From the NCBI RefSeq assembly GCF_036227605.1, contig NZ_CP109487.1, positions 2,046,001 through 2,110,000 on the forward strand: DNA of 64,000 nt, written 5' to 3'. Position numbers and translations under genes: made by a program. Below the pieces are notes generated by a model. It was not told where the DNA came from. It ran no database searches and worked only from the letters and a program-made list of their open reading frames with translations. Origin of the DNA: Streptomyces sp. NBC_01439 (lineage in GTDB: Bacteria > Actinomycetota > Actinomycetes > Streptomycetales > Streptomycetaceae). How positions within the stretch are numbered: position 1 is the first letter of the stretch; each line of letters begins with the position of its first letter. Shown here piece by piece: positions 17,581 to 25,059 of this stretch.

Positions 17581-17767
17581 GCCCTCCCTTCCGGGTCCCG
17601 TCCCGTCCCGCCCCGCCACCCGGCACCGCACCCCGCCGCTTCGTCGGCGCGACCGGGCACGTCCCGTACGCGGTGCGCACCTGCGCCGGGGCACCTCCCA
17701 GCGGAAGCCGGGGGACGTCCACGGCACCGGACGCCGTGGGCCCGGCCGACAGGATCCGGAGGGGACG
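17577..17767. mobile_element. MITE-like repeat, copy A1
   Basis: About 190 bp without a coding frame. Its left end (GGCCCTCCCTTCCGGGTCCC, from 17580) and its right end read in reverse (GCCGTCCCCTCCGGATCCTG, ending 17767) form imperfect terminal inverted repeats. In reverse orientation the interior matches the elements at 21.75-22.03 kb, including GGCGTCCGGTGCCGTGG and GTACGGGACGT. It begins at the stop codon of the YciI gene. Confidence 0.62.
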
Positions 17768-17789
17768 GCACTGGCCGCGACGCCTCGGG

Positions 17790-18240
17790 CCGTACCTTCC
17801 GGATCGTGCCGTACCTTCCGGATCGTGCCCCACCCGCGCCGCCTGGCACCACGCCTCTTCCCAGGCCGTCGGGGCACCTCTCCGCCGTAGCCGGGGCAGA
17901 TACGTGGCGCCGGACGGCGCGGGCTCGACCTGCGCTATCCGGACGAGCCCGCCCGAGGCGTCCCGGGACGGCGCCGGGACGGGCACGACCCTTGGACCGG
18001 CGCCTTCGGGATCCTGCCGGATGGGCCCGGTCGTCCGGAGCCGTGCCGGGCGGACCGGGCTCTCGGGCGGCCTCGTCTCCCGGACTCCGTCCGGGGCCCC
18101 AAGGTCGTGCCCCGGTCGTCGGCGCTCCGCACGGACTCCCCCACCCGCCGGGCGATGCCTCCCCTCGCCCCCGGCGGGCCCGGGAAGACCCGTCGCACCG
18201 GACCCCGCTACCTGATCCGGCCCGACCGACCAGACATCCC
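17790..18240. repeat. Degenerate tandem copies of the same repeat family (A2, A3)
   Basis: Two adjacent copies of CGTACCTTCCGGATCGTGC at about 17791-17829 open copy A2, whose interior parallels A1 (CGGGGCACCTC near 17870, CGGACGGCGCGGGC near 17911). Copy A3 starts near 18002 with CTTCGGGATCCTGCCGG, followed by the shared GTCCGGAGCCGTG, and fades by about 18240. With A1 these fill the 700 bp between the YciI and GNAT genes; no convincing gene lies in the stretch. Confidence 0.5.
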
Positions 18241-18278
18241 CCAGGCCCCCTGGACCACATCCGCCCGTAGGAGTGTTC

Positions 18279-18797
18279 ATGCAGCCCCGCCCCGCCGTTC
18301 CCGCAGACGTCCCCGAGCTCATACGCCTGCGCGCCGTCGCCCTCGACGCCCTCGGGGTCGACCCCGGGCCGGCCGACGCCGCCTGGCGGCAGCTCGCCCG
18401 CACCTGGTTCCTCGAGCGCATCGGCGAACGCCCCGACGTGCACTGCCTGGTCATCGGTGGAGCTCCGGGCGAACCGCTGCTGGCCACCGGCATGGCCTGG
18501 GTCACCTACCACCTGCCCGGTCCCCGGTGGACCGACGGCCGACGCGGCTACCTCGACGGGATCGTCACCGACGCGCCCGCCCGCGGGCGGGGCCACGGCC
18601 GCCGGATCGTCGACGCGCTGGTCGACTGGCTCGACGGCATCGGCATCCACTACGTCCAACTGCACGCGAGCCCCGACGGCGAGTCCCTCTACCGGGCCGC
18701 GGGCTTCACCGCCGGGCGCTACCCGGGCATGGACCTCGTCACCGCGCCGGCGCCAACGCCCGCGGCAGCCCCTCCCGGTCCCGGCCCCACGAGCTGA
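18279..18797 (+). CDS. GNAT-family N-acetyltransferase
   Basis: 172 residues. The acetyl-CoA pyrophosphate-binding loop is seen as APARGRGHGRRIVDALVDW (about residue 100), preceded by the strand GYLDGIVTDAP and followed by IHYVQLHASPDGESLYRAAGF, the classical C-terminal GNAT motif. The N-terminus (PRPAVPADVPELIRLRAVAL) is also typical. ATG at 18279 is preferred to GTG at 18273 because GGAG abuts that GTG and sits at proper distance from the ATG. Substrate unknown; the tail after residue 150 is Pro/Ala-rich. It converges with the BNR-repeat gene with no gap. Confidence 0.88.
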   Translation: MQPRPAVPADVPELIRLRAVALDALGVDPGPADAAWRQLARTWFLERIGERPDVHCLVIGGAPGEPLLATGMAWVTYHLPGPRWTDGRRGYLDGIVTDAPARGRGHGRRIVDALVDWLDGIGIHYVQLHASPDGESLYRAAGFTAGRYPGMDLVTAPAPTPAAAPPGPGPTS

Positions 18798-19907
18798 TCA
18801 GCGCCGCCGTTCCAGCCGCGCCACCCGTCCCTTCTCCCCCGCCGCCCAGCATCCCGCGTCGGCCGCGCAGTCGACCGTGTCGAAGGATCCCGGGTCCAAG
18901 GACCGCCAGCTGCGTCCGCCGTCCGTGGTCACGTCGGTGCCCGTGGGCCCCACCGCGAGAGCCGTCCCCCTGCTGTACGGGAACCAGGCCGCGCCCGAGC
19001 GGTAGGCCGGCGGCGGCGTCTCCGCCCGGCTCCAGGTGCGTCCGCCGTCGGCGGACACCGCCGCGGCCTGCGGGGACGCCTGCCCGGTGCGGTAGTCACC
19101 GCCGACCGCCAGTCCCCTCGTACGGTCCCGGAAGGCGAGGGCGAAGACCCCGCGCGCCGGATCGCCCGCGGGGACGGTGGATTCGGCGACCCGCCAGGTC
19201 AGACCGCGGTCCGCGGAGTGCAGCACGCGGGCGCGGGCACCGCCGCCGGTGGCGAGCCAGACGTCGCGCGGGCCGGAACTCACCAGGCACTGGCCGCTCG
19301 CGGCGAAGCCCGCCTCGCCCGGTAGCGCCTCGGGCATGCCACCGCTCGGCAGGACCCGCCAGTTCCGTCCGCCGTCGTCGGTGGCGAGGATCCGGAACTT
19401 CCCGTCCACCGGATCGCTCATCGCCAGGCCGTGCCGGGCGTCGAAGAAGGTGAGGCAGTCGTAGAAGGCGCGCGGGTCGGGGTTGCGGAAGGTCTCGGTC
19501 CAGGTGGCTCCGCCGTCCTCGGTGCGCAGCACCCTGGAGGCCTCGCCCTCCCCGATGGACAGGGCCACCGCGCGCCGCGCGTCGAAGGCTTCGATGTCGC
19601 GGAACTCCAGGGCCTCCGCGACCGCGCCCGGCGGCGAAACGTCACGCCAGCTGCGGCCGCCGTCCACCGTGCGCAGCACGGTCCCCTTGGAACCGGCCAC
19701 CCAGGCCGTGGTCCGGTCGACCGCCGCGAGTCCGCGGAAGCGAACGTCCTTGCCGGTGTCCTTCAGTGCCCAGCCGGTGCCGCGTAAGTCCTGCGCCACC
19801 GGGGCCGGTTCGGTGACCGGGGCCGCATCGGCCCGGGCCGGGGCGGCGAGCACTCCCACGACCAGGGCTGCCGCGCACATGCCGATTCCGAGTTCCAGAA
19901 GTCTCAT
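18798..19907 (-). CDS. Secreted BNR/Asp-box repeat beta-propeller protein
   Basis: 369 residues with a signal peptide (short charged start, hydrophobic run GIGMCAAALVVGVLAAPARA, cleavage after ARA or ADA). Several Asp-box motifs of the form S/T-x-D-x-G-x-T/S-W follow (TVDGGRSW, TEDGGATW, ATDDGGRNW, SADGGRTW, TTDGGRSW), as in sialidase-type propellers and the Ycf48 photosystem assembly factor. The sialidase catalytic Arg triad is not evident, so I would call it a propeller of unknown binding role rather than a glycosidase. Confidence 0.82.
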   Translation of the reverse strand: MRLLELGIGMCAAALVVGVLAAPARADAAPVTEPAPVAQDLRGTGWALKDTGKDVRFRGLAAVDRTTAWVAGSKGTVLRTVDGGRSWRDVSPPGAVAEALEFRDIEAFDARRAVALSIGEGEASRVLRTEDGGATWTETFRNPDPRAFYDCLTFFDARHGLAMSDPVDGKFRILATDDGGRNWRVLPSGGMPEALPGEAGFAASGQCLVSSGPRDVWLATGGGARARVLHSADRGLTWRVAESTVPAGDPARGVFALAFRDRTRGLAVGGDYRTGQASPQAAAVSADGGRTWSRAETPPPAYRSGAAWFPYSRGTALAVGPTGTDVTTDGGRSWRSLDPGSFDTVDCAADAGCWAAGEKGRVARLERRR

Positions 19908-20030
19908 GGCGCCGGAAGCTAACGCACCCCGGATGCGCCGTCCAGAGCGCCTTCCGGCCCCTGGACCGTACCTTCCGCCGCACCTTTCACCGCCCCTGTC
20001 ACCGCACGTGCCGGCGACCTCGTTCCCCGG

Positions 20031-21662
20031 TCACAGGCTCGCGGCGCGGTGGGTCACGCCGCCGTCGACGACGGTGAGGAGCACGGGCAGGTCCGGCAGC
20101 TCGGTGGCGGCGACGGTGAGCGGGTCGTCGGCGAGGACCGTCAGGTCGGCGCGGTGGCCGAGGGCGATCCGGCCCGCCAGGTGCTCCTCGCCCGCCGCGC
20201 GGGCGGCGTTGATGGTCATGCCCTGGAGGGCCTGTAGGGCGGTGAGGGCCTGCTCGGGACCGTGCGGAGCCTGGCTCAGGTCGCGGCTGGGACGTCGGTG
20301 GCGGGCGCCGCCCATGACGCCGAGCGGCGGATACGGGGCGATCGGCCAGTCCGATCCGAGGACCACGGTGGCTCCGGAGTCCCACAGATCCCGGCAGCGC
20401 CAGGCGCGCGAGGCGCGTTCCTCGCCGAGCCGGCGGGACCAGTTGTCGGTGTGGTCGGCGCGGGTGAAGTCGCAGCAGTGGGTGGGCTGTACGGAGGCGA
20501 TGACGCCGAGCTCGGCGAAGCGGCGCAGGGTGTCGTCGGGGACGGTCTCAATGTGCTCGACCCGGTGGCGGACCCGGGGCCCGGGCCCGCTGGAGGCCTG
20601 GGCCTTCTCGACGGCGTCGAGCACGTGTCGTACGGCGGCGTCGCCGATCGCGTGGGTGGCGGTGGGCACTCCGGCCCGGTGGAACTCGCCCACGATCCTC
20701 GTGTAGACCTCGGGGTCGGGCCAGAAGGCGTGCGTGGACTCGCCGTTGCGGTCCGGGTGTTCCAGCCAGGCGGTGCCGTTGTCGATCGTGCCGTCCATGA
20801 AGATCTTCACGCCTTCGGTGCGCCACAGCCGGCCGCCAGCGCCCTGTTGGGCGATGAGCGCGCGCACGGCGTCGACGTCGGCACCGGGCTGGCACCAGGG
20901 TGCGACGCGCAGGCGCAGCGGCAGTCGTCCGGGCCCGTCGAGTTCGGCGTAGAAGGCGAGGCTGTCGCCGTTCGCGTCCATGGCGTGGCCGCCGGTCAGC
21001 CCGGTGGCGGCCATCTTGTGCAGCGCCGCGGCCAGCCTCTCGCGGCGCTCCTCGCGGGTGGGCTGCGGGGCGACGCGTTCGACGAGTTCGCAGGCGGAGT
21101 CCTCGAGGAGCAGGCCGGTGGGCCGGCCGTCCGCGTCGCAGACCACTTCGGCTGAGGCCTGGTCGAAGGTCCGCGGCCCGTCGACGCCCGCGAGTTCGAG
21201 GGCGCGCCGGCTGGCCAGCATGGAGTGGGCGTCGAAGAGCAGGAGGGTGGCGGGCACGCCGTCGAGCACGGATTCGAAGGGGGCGGTCTCGACGGGCCGG
21301 TCTCCGAAGGCGTTCAGGTCCAGGCCCCAGCCGCTCAGCCAGGCGCCGGGGGCGAGGCCGCGTACGCCGGCGGCGAGTGTCGCGCGTACCTGCTCCAGGT
21401 CGGTGCAGCCCGACAGGTCCAGTCCGTGGGTCAGTTCGGCGCCCGAGACGGGGTGGATGTGGCCGTCGACCAGGCCGGGGGTCACGACGGCCCCCTTGAG
21501 GTCGACCACCGTGGTCGAGGCGTCGGCGAGCGCACGGACGTGGCTTTCGTCGCCGAGCGCGGTGATCTGTCCGCCGGAAGCGGCCAGGGCGGTGTCCGGC
21601 AGGAACCCGCCCGTGGCCGGGTCGAGCAGGCGGGCGTTGAGCAGGACGAGAGAGGTGCGCAC
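20031..21662 (-). CDS. Amidohydrolase (YtcJ/amidohydrolase-3 family)
   Basis: 543 residues from GTG at 21662, fixed by GGAGG 5 bases upstream; longer readings extend into the repeat element and are rejected. Metal-binding motifs in order are VDGHIHPVSG (HxH), MDGTIDNGTAWLEHP, THAIGDAAVRHVLDA, HRVEHIETVP and LGSDWPIAPYPPLG. This family hydrolyses amide or ester bonds of small molecules with a binuclear or mononuclear metal site. It is downstream of a TetR gene and near an NCS1 permease, which points to degradation of an imported nitrogenous compound. Confidence 0.9.
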   Translation of the reverse strand: MRTSLVLLNARLLDPATGGFLPDTALAASGGQITALGDESHVRALADASTTVVDLKGAVVTPGLVDGHIHPVSGAELTHGLDLSGCTDLEQVRATLAAGVRGLAPGAWLSGWGLDLNAFGDRPVETAPFESVLDGVPATLLLFDAHSMLASRRALELAGVDGPRTFDQASAEVVCDADGRPTGLLLEDSACELVERVAPQPTREERRERLAAALHKMAATGLTGGHAMDANGDSLAFYAELDGPGRLPLRLRVAPWCQPGADVDAVRALIAQQGAGGRLWRTEGVKIFMDGTIDNGTAWLEHPDRNGESTHAFWPDPEVYTRIVGEFHRAGVPTATHAIGDAAVRHVLDAVEKAQASSGPGPRVRHRVEHIETVPDDTLRRFAELGVIASVQPTHCCDFTRADHTDNWSRRLGEERASRAWRCRDLWDSGATVVLGSDWPIAPYPPLGVMGGARHRRPSRDLSQAPHGPEQALTALQALQGMTINAARAAGEEHLAGRIALGHRADLTVLADDPLTVAATELPDLPVLLTVVDGGVTHRAASL

Positions 21663-21752
21663 GGAGCCTCCAGCGGGGGCGGGGTGGGGGACGTAGGGCG
21701 GGGCAGGGGCCGGGCGGGGGAAGGGCCGGGCGGGAGGGGTGGGGCCCGGCGC

Positions 21753-22028
21753 GGGGCCGTCTCTTCCGGGGGCTTGCCGGGCGGGCCCGCGCCGTCCGGT
21801 GCCGGTCGGCCGGGGGCGCCTCCCAGCCCCCCGGGGGGGGATGGTCGGGCTAGGCCGTCTCTTCCGGATCTTGTCGGCCGAGCCCGCGGCGTCCGGTGCC
21901 GTGGCCGGCAAGGCGCCCGTGTACGGGACGTACTCGGGCGCCCCGACAACGCGGCCGGGTGCGGTGCCGGGCGTCGCGGGCCCGGCAAGATCCGGAAGAG
22001 ACGGCCTAGATCCGGAGGAGACGGCCCC
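21753..22028. mobile_element. Outer MITE-like element, interrupted by a nested copy
   Basis: The left end GGGGCCGTCTCTTCCGG (21753-21769) is mirrored at 22012-22028 with one mismatch. Between these ends lies the inner copy 21850-22009. The right end is 3 bp from the stop codon of the TetR gene, so the element occupies all of the gap between TetR and amidohydrolase except about 90 bp. No coding frame is supported. Confidence 0.6.
21850..22009. mobile_element. Inner MITE-like element, 160 bp with 28-bp terminal inverted repeats
   Basis: Bases 21850-21877 and 21982-22009 are inverted repeats matching at 27 of 28 positions; each end begins CTAGGCCGTCTCTTCCGGAT read inward. The 104-bp interior carries GGCGTCCGGTGCCGTGG and GTACGGGACGTACTCG, shared with copies A1-A3. 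No protein is encoded. CTAG at both extremities is palindromic and could be element sequence or a duplicated 4-bp target. Confidence 0.72.
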
Positions 22029-22031
22029 GGG

Positions 22032-22706
22032 TCAGGCCTCGCCGGCTGCTCGGCCGGCGGCGTCACCAACTGCACCACGGGTGAGGGCGCCGCGGGGCAG
22101 GCCGAGTTCGCGTTCCGCGGTGGTGACCGCCATCCGGGTCACCGCCTCGGGGCGGTCGCGGTCCTCGGTGTTGGCGTGGACGCCGAGGCCGTCGAGGACG
22201 ACCAGGATCTGAATGGCCGTCACGCACGGGTCCTCCGTACGGAACTCGCCGCGCTCTACGCCCTCGCGGATCACCTCTTCCAGGCGGCCGCGCCAGGCGG
22301 CCTCCTGCTCGGCGACCCGCTCGCGCAGGAGGGGACGGTAGCGACTGAGGTGGCGGGCGTTGATCCAGAGCCGACTGATGGCGTCGTAGGCCTCGCCGGA
22401 CGTGCGGGCGAAGAACCGCTCCAGACGTCCGGTCGGGATCGGCACGCCCCCGTCCGCTCCGGGCGGCAGCAGGACCTCCAGTTCGGCCCCGGCGGCCGTC
22501 CCGAACGCCTCGGCGACCAGGTCCTCCACCGAGGGGAAGTAGTGGCTGATCAGACCCGGCCGGACGGCGAGCTCTTCGGCGATCCGGCGCAGCGTGAGGC
22601 ACTCCAACCCTTCGGCCAGGGCGACGGCTGCGGCCGTGTCGACGATCTCGGCCCGCCGGGCCTCGGGGGACTTGCGGATCCGTTTGCGCTGGACGCTTGA
22701 CGACAT
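22032..22706 (-). CDS. TetR-family transcriptional regulator
   Basis: 224 residues from the ATG at 22706; a TTG 12 codons earlier is possible. The HTH is RRIAEELAVRPGLISHYFPS (about residues 40-59), followed by a helical ligand domain with LSRYRPLLRERVAEQE and a C-terminus resembling the TetR_C_6/BetI-like group. It is divergent from the NCS1 permease (71 bp between starts) and upstream of the amidohydrolase, from which the repeat elements now separate it. It most likely represses the permease and perhaps the hydrolase. Confidence 0.88.
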   Translation of the reverse strand: MSSSVQRKRIRKSPEARRAEIVDTAAAVALAEGLECLTLRRIAEELAVRPGLISHYFPSVEDLVAEAFGTAAGAELEVLLPPGADGGVPIPTGRLERFFARTSGEAYDAISRLWINARHLSRYRPLLRERVAEQEAAWRGRLEEVIREGVERGEFRTEDPCVTAIQILVVLDGLGVHANTEDRDRPEAVTRMAVTTAERELGLPRGALTRGAVGDAAGRAAGEA

Positions 22707-22777
22707 ACTGGGGACGCTATTGAGTGTGCGACCAATAAGCAAGCGAGGCGGACACGCCCAGCACCCGGAGGTCCCCC

Positions 22778-24235
22778 ATGGCGTCCCCGATCCCTGACCC
22801 GTCTCCCGGTTCGCACCCGACCCCCGGAGCGCTCGGACAGGCCGCGCCGACCCCTGAGTGGGCCACCCGCATCGAGGCCCACGGCATCGACCACATCCCC
22901 GATTCCGAGCGCCACGGCCGCCCCCGGGACCTCTTCGCCGTCTGGGCGGCGGCGAACGTCAACTACCTGAGCCTGGTGATCGGCGGCGCGCTGGTCCTCA
23001 TGGGGTTGAGCCTTTGGCAGTCCGTCGCCGTGATCGTGGTCGGCAACCTGTTCTGGTTGCTCACCGGCCTGCTCGCCACCTCGGGCCCGGCCGCCGGAGC
23101 GCCCAGCGAGGTGATCACCCGGGCCATGTACGGAGTCATCGGCAACCGCGCCATGAACGCGGTCGGCGGCTGGCTGGTCTCCGTCTGCTACTTCGCCCTC
23201 AACCTGGCCGCCGCCGCGGCCGCCTTCGCCCTCGCGGAACGGGTCGGCGTCACGACGGACACCGGGATCAAGGCCGCCGTCATCGTGACCATCGCCGCGC
23301 TCACCCTGACCATCAGCGTCTACGGCCACGCGATGATCATGAAGCTCTACCTCCCGATGACCCTGGTCCTGGCCGCCGCCTTCGCCGTCGTCGGCTTCGC
23401 CGTGGTCGGCCACACGGACTTCGCCTACCGGCCCGCCCCGCCCCTGACCGGACTCGGCCTCTGGGCGGCGCTCCTCGCCGGCACCACCCTCATCGCCTCG
23501 GGCCCGCTCTCCTACACCACCAGTGCGGACTTCTCCCGCTACCTGCCCCGCACGTCCTCACGCAAGGCGATCATCGGCTGGACCGCCCTCGGAGCCTTCC
23601 TGCCCAGCGTGGTCGTCTGCTCCCTGGGGGCGTTCGCCGCGACCGCGGTCGACATGAGCGACCCACAGGCCGCACTGCAGAAGATCCTGCCCGGATGGTT
23701 CTACCCGATCTTCCTGCTCGCCCTGATCCTCGGCACGATCTCCGTCAACGCCCTGACGGCATACAGCGCCGGGCTCGCCCTGCAGGCCGTCGGTCTGCGC
23801 ATCCGGCGCTCCGTCAGCGTCCTGTTCGACGGGGCCGTCGCCGTCGCCCTGACCCTCTACGGCCTGCTCGTCTCCAACCTCCTGGACACCGTCAGCAACT
23901 CCCTCCAGTTGGTCGTCGTGCTCATCGGCCCCGTCATGGGGATCTACGCGACCGACATCCTGCTGCGCCGGTTCCGCTACGACGGCCGGGCACTGGCGGA
24001 CGAGACCCCCGGCAGCCCCTTCTGGTACGTGGGCGGCGTCAGCCCGGCGGGCGCCCTCGCACTCGCGGGCGGGGTGAGCGCGGCCGCCCTGTGCGTCAAC
24101 ACGCTCTACACCGGGCCGGTCGCCTCCGCCCTGGGCGGCATCGACCTCTCCCTGCCCGTCGGCATGGCCGTCTCCGCCACCCTCTACGCAGCCCTCCACA
24201 CAGCCCTGATGCGGACCCTTACGCCGGTGGAGTGA
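22778..24235 (+). CDS. NCS1-family permease (purine/cytosine or allantoin-type)
   Basis: 485 residues with about twelve membrane helices. After a proline-rich cytoplasmic start, the NCS1 signature region HGIDHIPDSERHGRPRDLFA and WAAANVNYLSLVIGG opens helix 1; GPLSYTTSADFSRYLP is the conserved cation/substrate site between helices, and ILGTISVNALTAYSAGLALQ follows. It imports a nucleobase-like or related nitrogen compound with a cation. GGAGG precedes the ATG. Paired with a divergent TetR gene and an amidohydrolase. Confidence 0.9.
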   Translation: MASPIPDPSPGSHPTPGALGQAAPTPEWATRIEAHGIDHIPDSERHGRPRDLFAVWAAANVNYLSLVIGGALVLMGLSLWQSVAVIVVGNLFWLLTGLLATSGPAAGAPSEVITRAMYGVIGNRAMNAVGGWLVSVCYFALNLAAAAAAFALAERVGVTTDTGIKAAVIVTIAALTLTISVYGHAMIMKLYLPMTLVLAAAFAVVGFAVVGHTDFAYRPAPPLTGLGLWAALLAGTTLIASGPLSYTTSADFSRYLPRTSSRKAIIGWTALGAFLPSVVVCSLGAFAATAVDMSDPQAALQKILPGWFYPIFLLALILGTISVNALTAYSAGLALQAVGLRIRRSVSVLFDGAVAVALTLYGLLVSNLLDTVSNSLQLVVVLIGPVMGIYATDILLRRFRYDGRALADETPGSPFWYVGGVSPAGALALAGGVSAAALCVNTLYTGPVASALGGIDLSLPVGMAVSATLYAALHTALMRTLTPVE

Positions 24236-24257
24236 TCGGTAACCAGCCCTTCTCCGA

Positions 24258-24290
24258 GGCGCCCCGAACCCACCACGGATCGGGGTCGCC
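24258..24290. terminator. Imperfect hairpin after the permease
   Basis: GGCGCCCCGA (24258-24267) pairs imperfectly with TCGGGGTCGCC (24280-24290) and is followed by TTCGG. It is a plausible terminator for the permease gene. Confidence 0.45.
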
Positions 24291-24319
24291 TTCGGGCACA
24301 CCCACCGTCCGGTCACTCT

Positions 24320-24350
24320 GTGCGATCGCACGGATTGGTTCAAGCCAATC
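24320..24350. promoter_or_regulatory. Two adjacent perfect dyads upstream of the SsgA-like gene
   Basis: GTGCGATCGCAC (24320-24331) is a 12-bp palindrome, and GATTGG-N6-CCAATC (24333-24350) follows it directly. Together they lie about 115 bp before the TTG start and are candidate operators for developmental control. Confidence 0.42.
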
Positions 24351-24464
24351 GGTGACACAGCTCACGCAACGGCCCATGCACGGATTTGCCGATTCCGGCG
24401 TCTATCCGGTTGCCGGGCTCCACCCCAACAGTCCGGCAGCAGATCCGCCGCTAGGGAGTGAGCC

Positions 24465-24881
24465 TTGATCACTGTCATCGAGCAGGCCGCACAGGCCCGT
24501 CTGGTCGCCACCGCGCCGAAGGTCGAGACCGTGCCCGTCACCCTCTGCTACGACCGTGCGGATCCGTTCGCCGTGCGCATGGCTTTCCCCGCCCCGGCCA
24601 CGCTGGAGGGCGTCGAGGTGTCGTGGACCTTCTCGCGCGAGCTGCTGGAGTCCGGGCTGGACCGCCCGTCGGGCTACGGCGACGTACGCGTACGCCCGTA
24701 CGACGTGGACCGGACCACCATCGAGTTCCACGCGACGGAGGGCGTCGCGATCGTGCTGATGCTGACGGCCGAGCTGCACCGCTTCCTGGAGCGGGCGGCG
24801 ACCGTGGTGCCGCCCGGCCTCGAACACCTCTACCTGGACATGGACCACAACCTGGCCGAGCTGATGCGCGACACCTGCTGA
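24465..24881 (+). CDS. SsgA-like protein (SALP), sporulation and cell-division family
   Basis: 138 residues, the standard length of the actinomycete-specific SsgA/SsgB family, which positions division septa or steers peptidoglycan processing in sporulating hyphae. Family landmarks are PVTLCYDRADPFAVRMAF, WTFSRELLESGL, RPSGYGDVRVRP and the C-terminal helices with RFLERAATVVPPG and LDMDHNLAELM. The start is TTG at 24465 with GGGAG 6 bases before it. Which SALP (SsgB to SsgG) it is cannot be decided by eye. Two dyads upstream suggest regulated expression. Confidence 0.9.
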   Translation: MITVIEQAAQARLVATAPKVETVPVTLCYDRADPFAVRMAFPAPATLEGVEVSWTFSRELLESGLDRPSGYGDVRVRPYDVDRTTIEFHATEGVAIVLMLTAELHRFLERAATVVPPGLEHLYLDMDHNLAELMRDTC

Positions 24882-24894
24882 GTTAATTGGTTTG

Positions 24895-24914
24895 CGGGCG
24901 GCTGCGGCCGCCCG
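24895..24914. terminator. GC hairpin after the SsgA-like gene
   Basis: CGGGCGGC and GCCGCCCG pair around TGCG, 13 bp after the stop codon. It may terminate the SsgA-like transcript or begin the leader of the ABC-F gene. Confidence 0.5.
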
Positions 24915-25059
24915 TAGCTTCGAAGACGCCCCATCACCGTCGAAACGGAGCAGGACATTGCTCGTCTGAGGTTCGAGACACCGACCACCCCGCCCTACGG
25001 CTGAGCCGTCGGCTGTCTCCCCGCGTTGCACGCACCACTCACGCAACCTGGAGGCCTCC

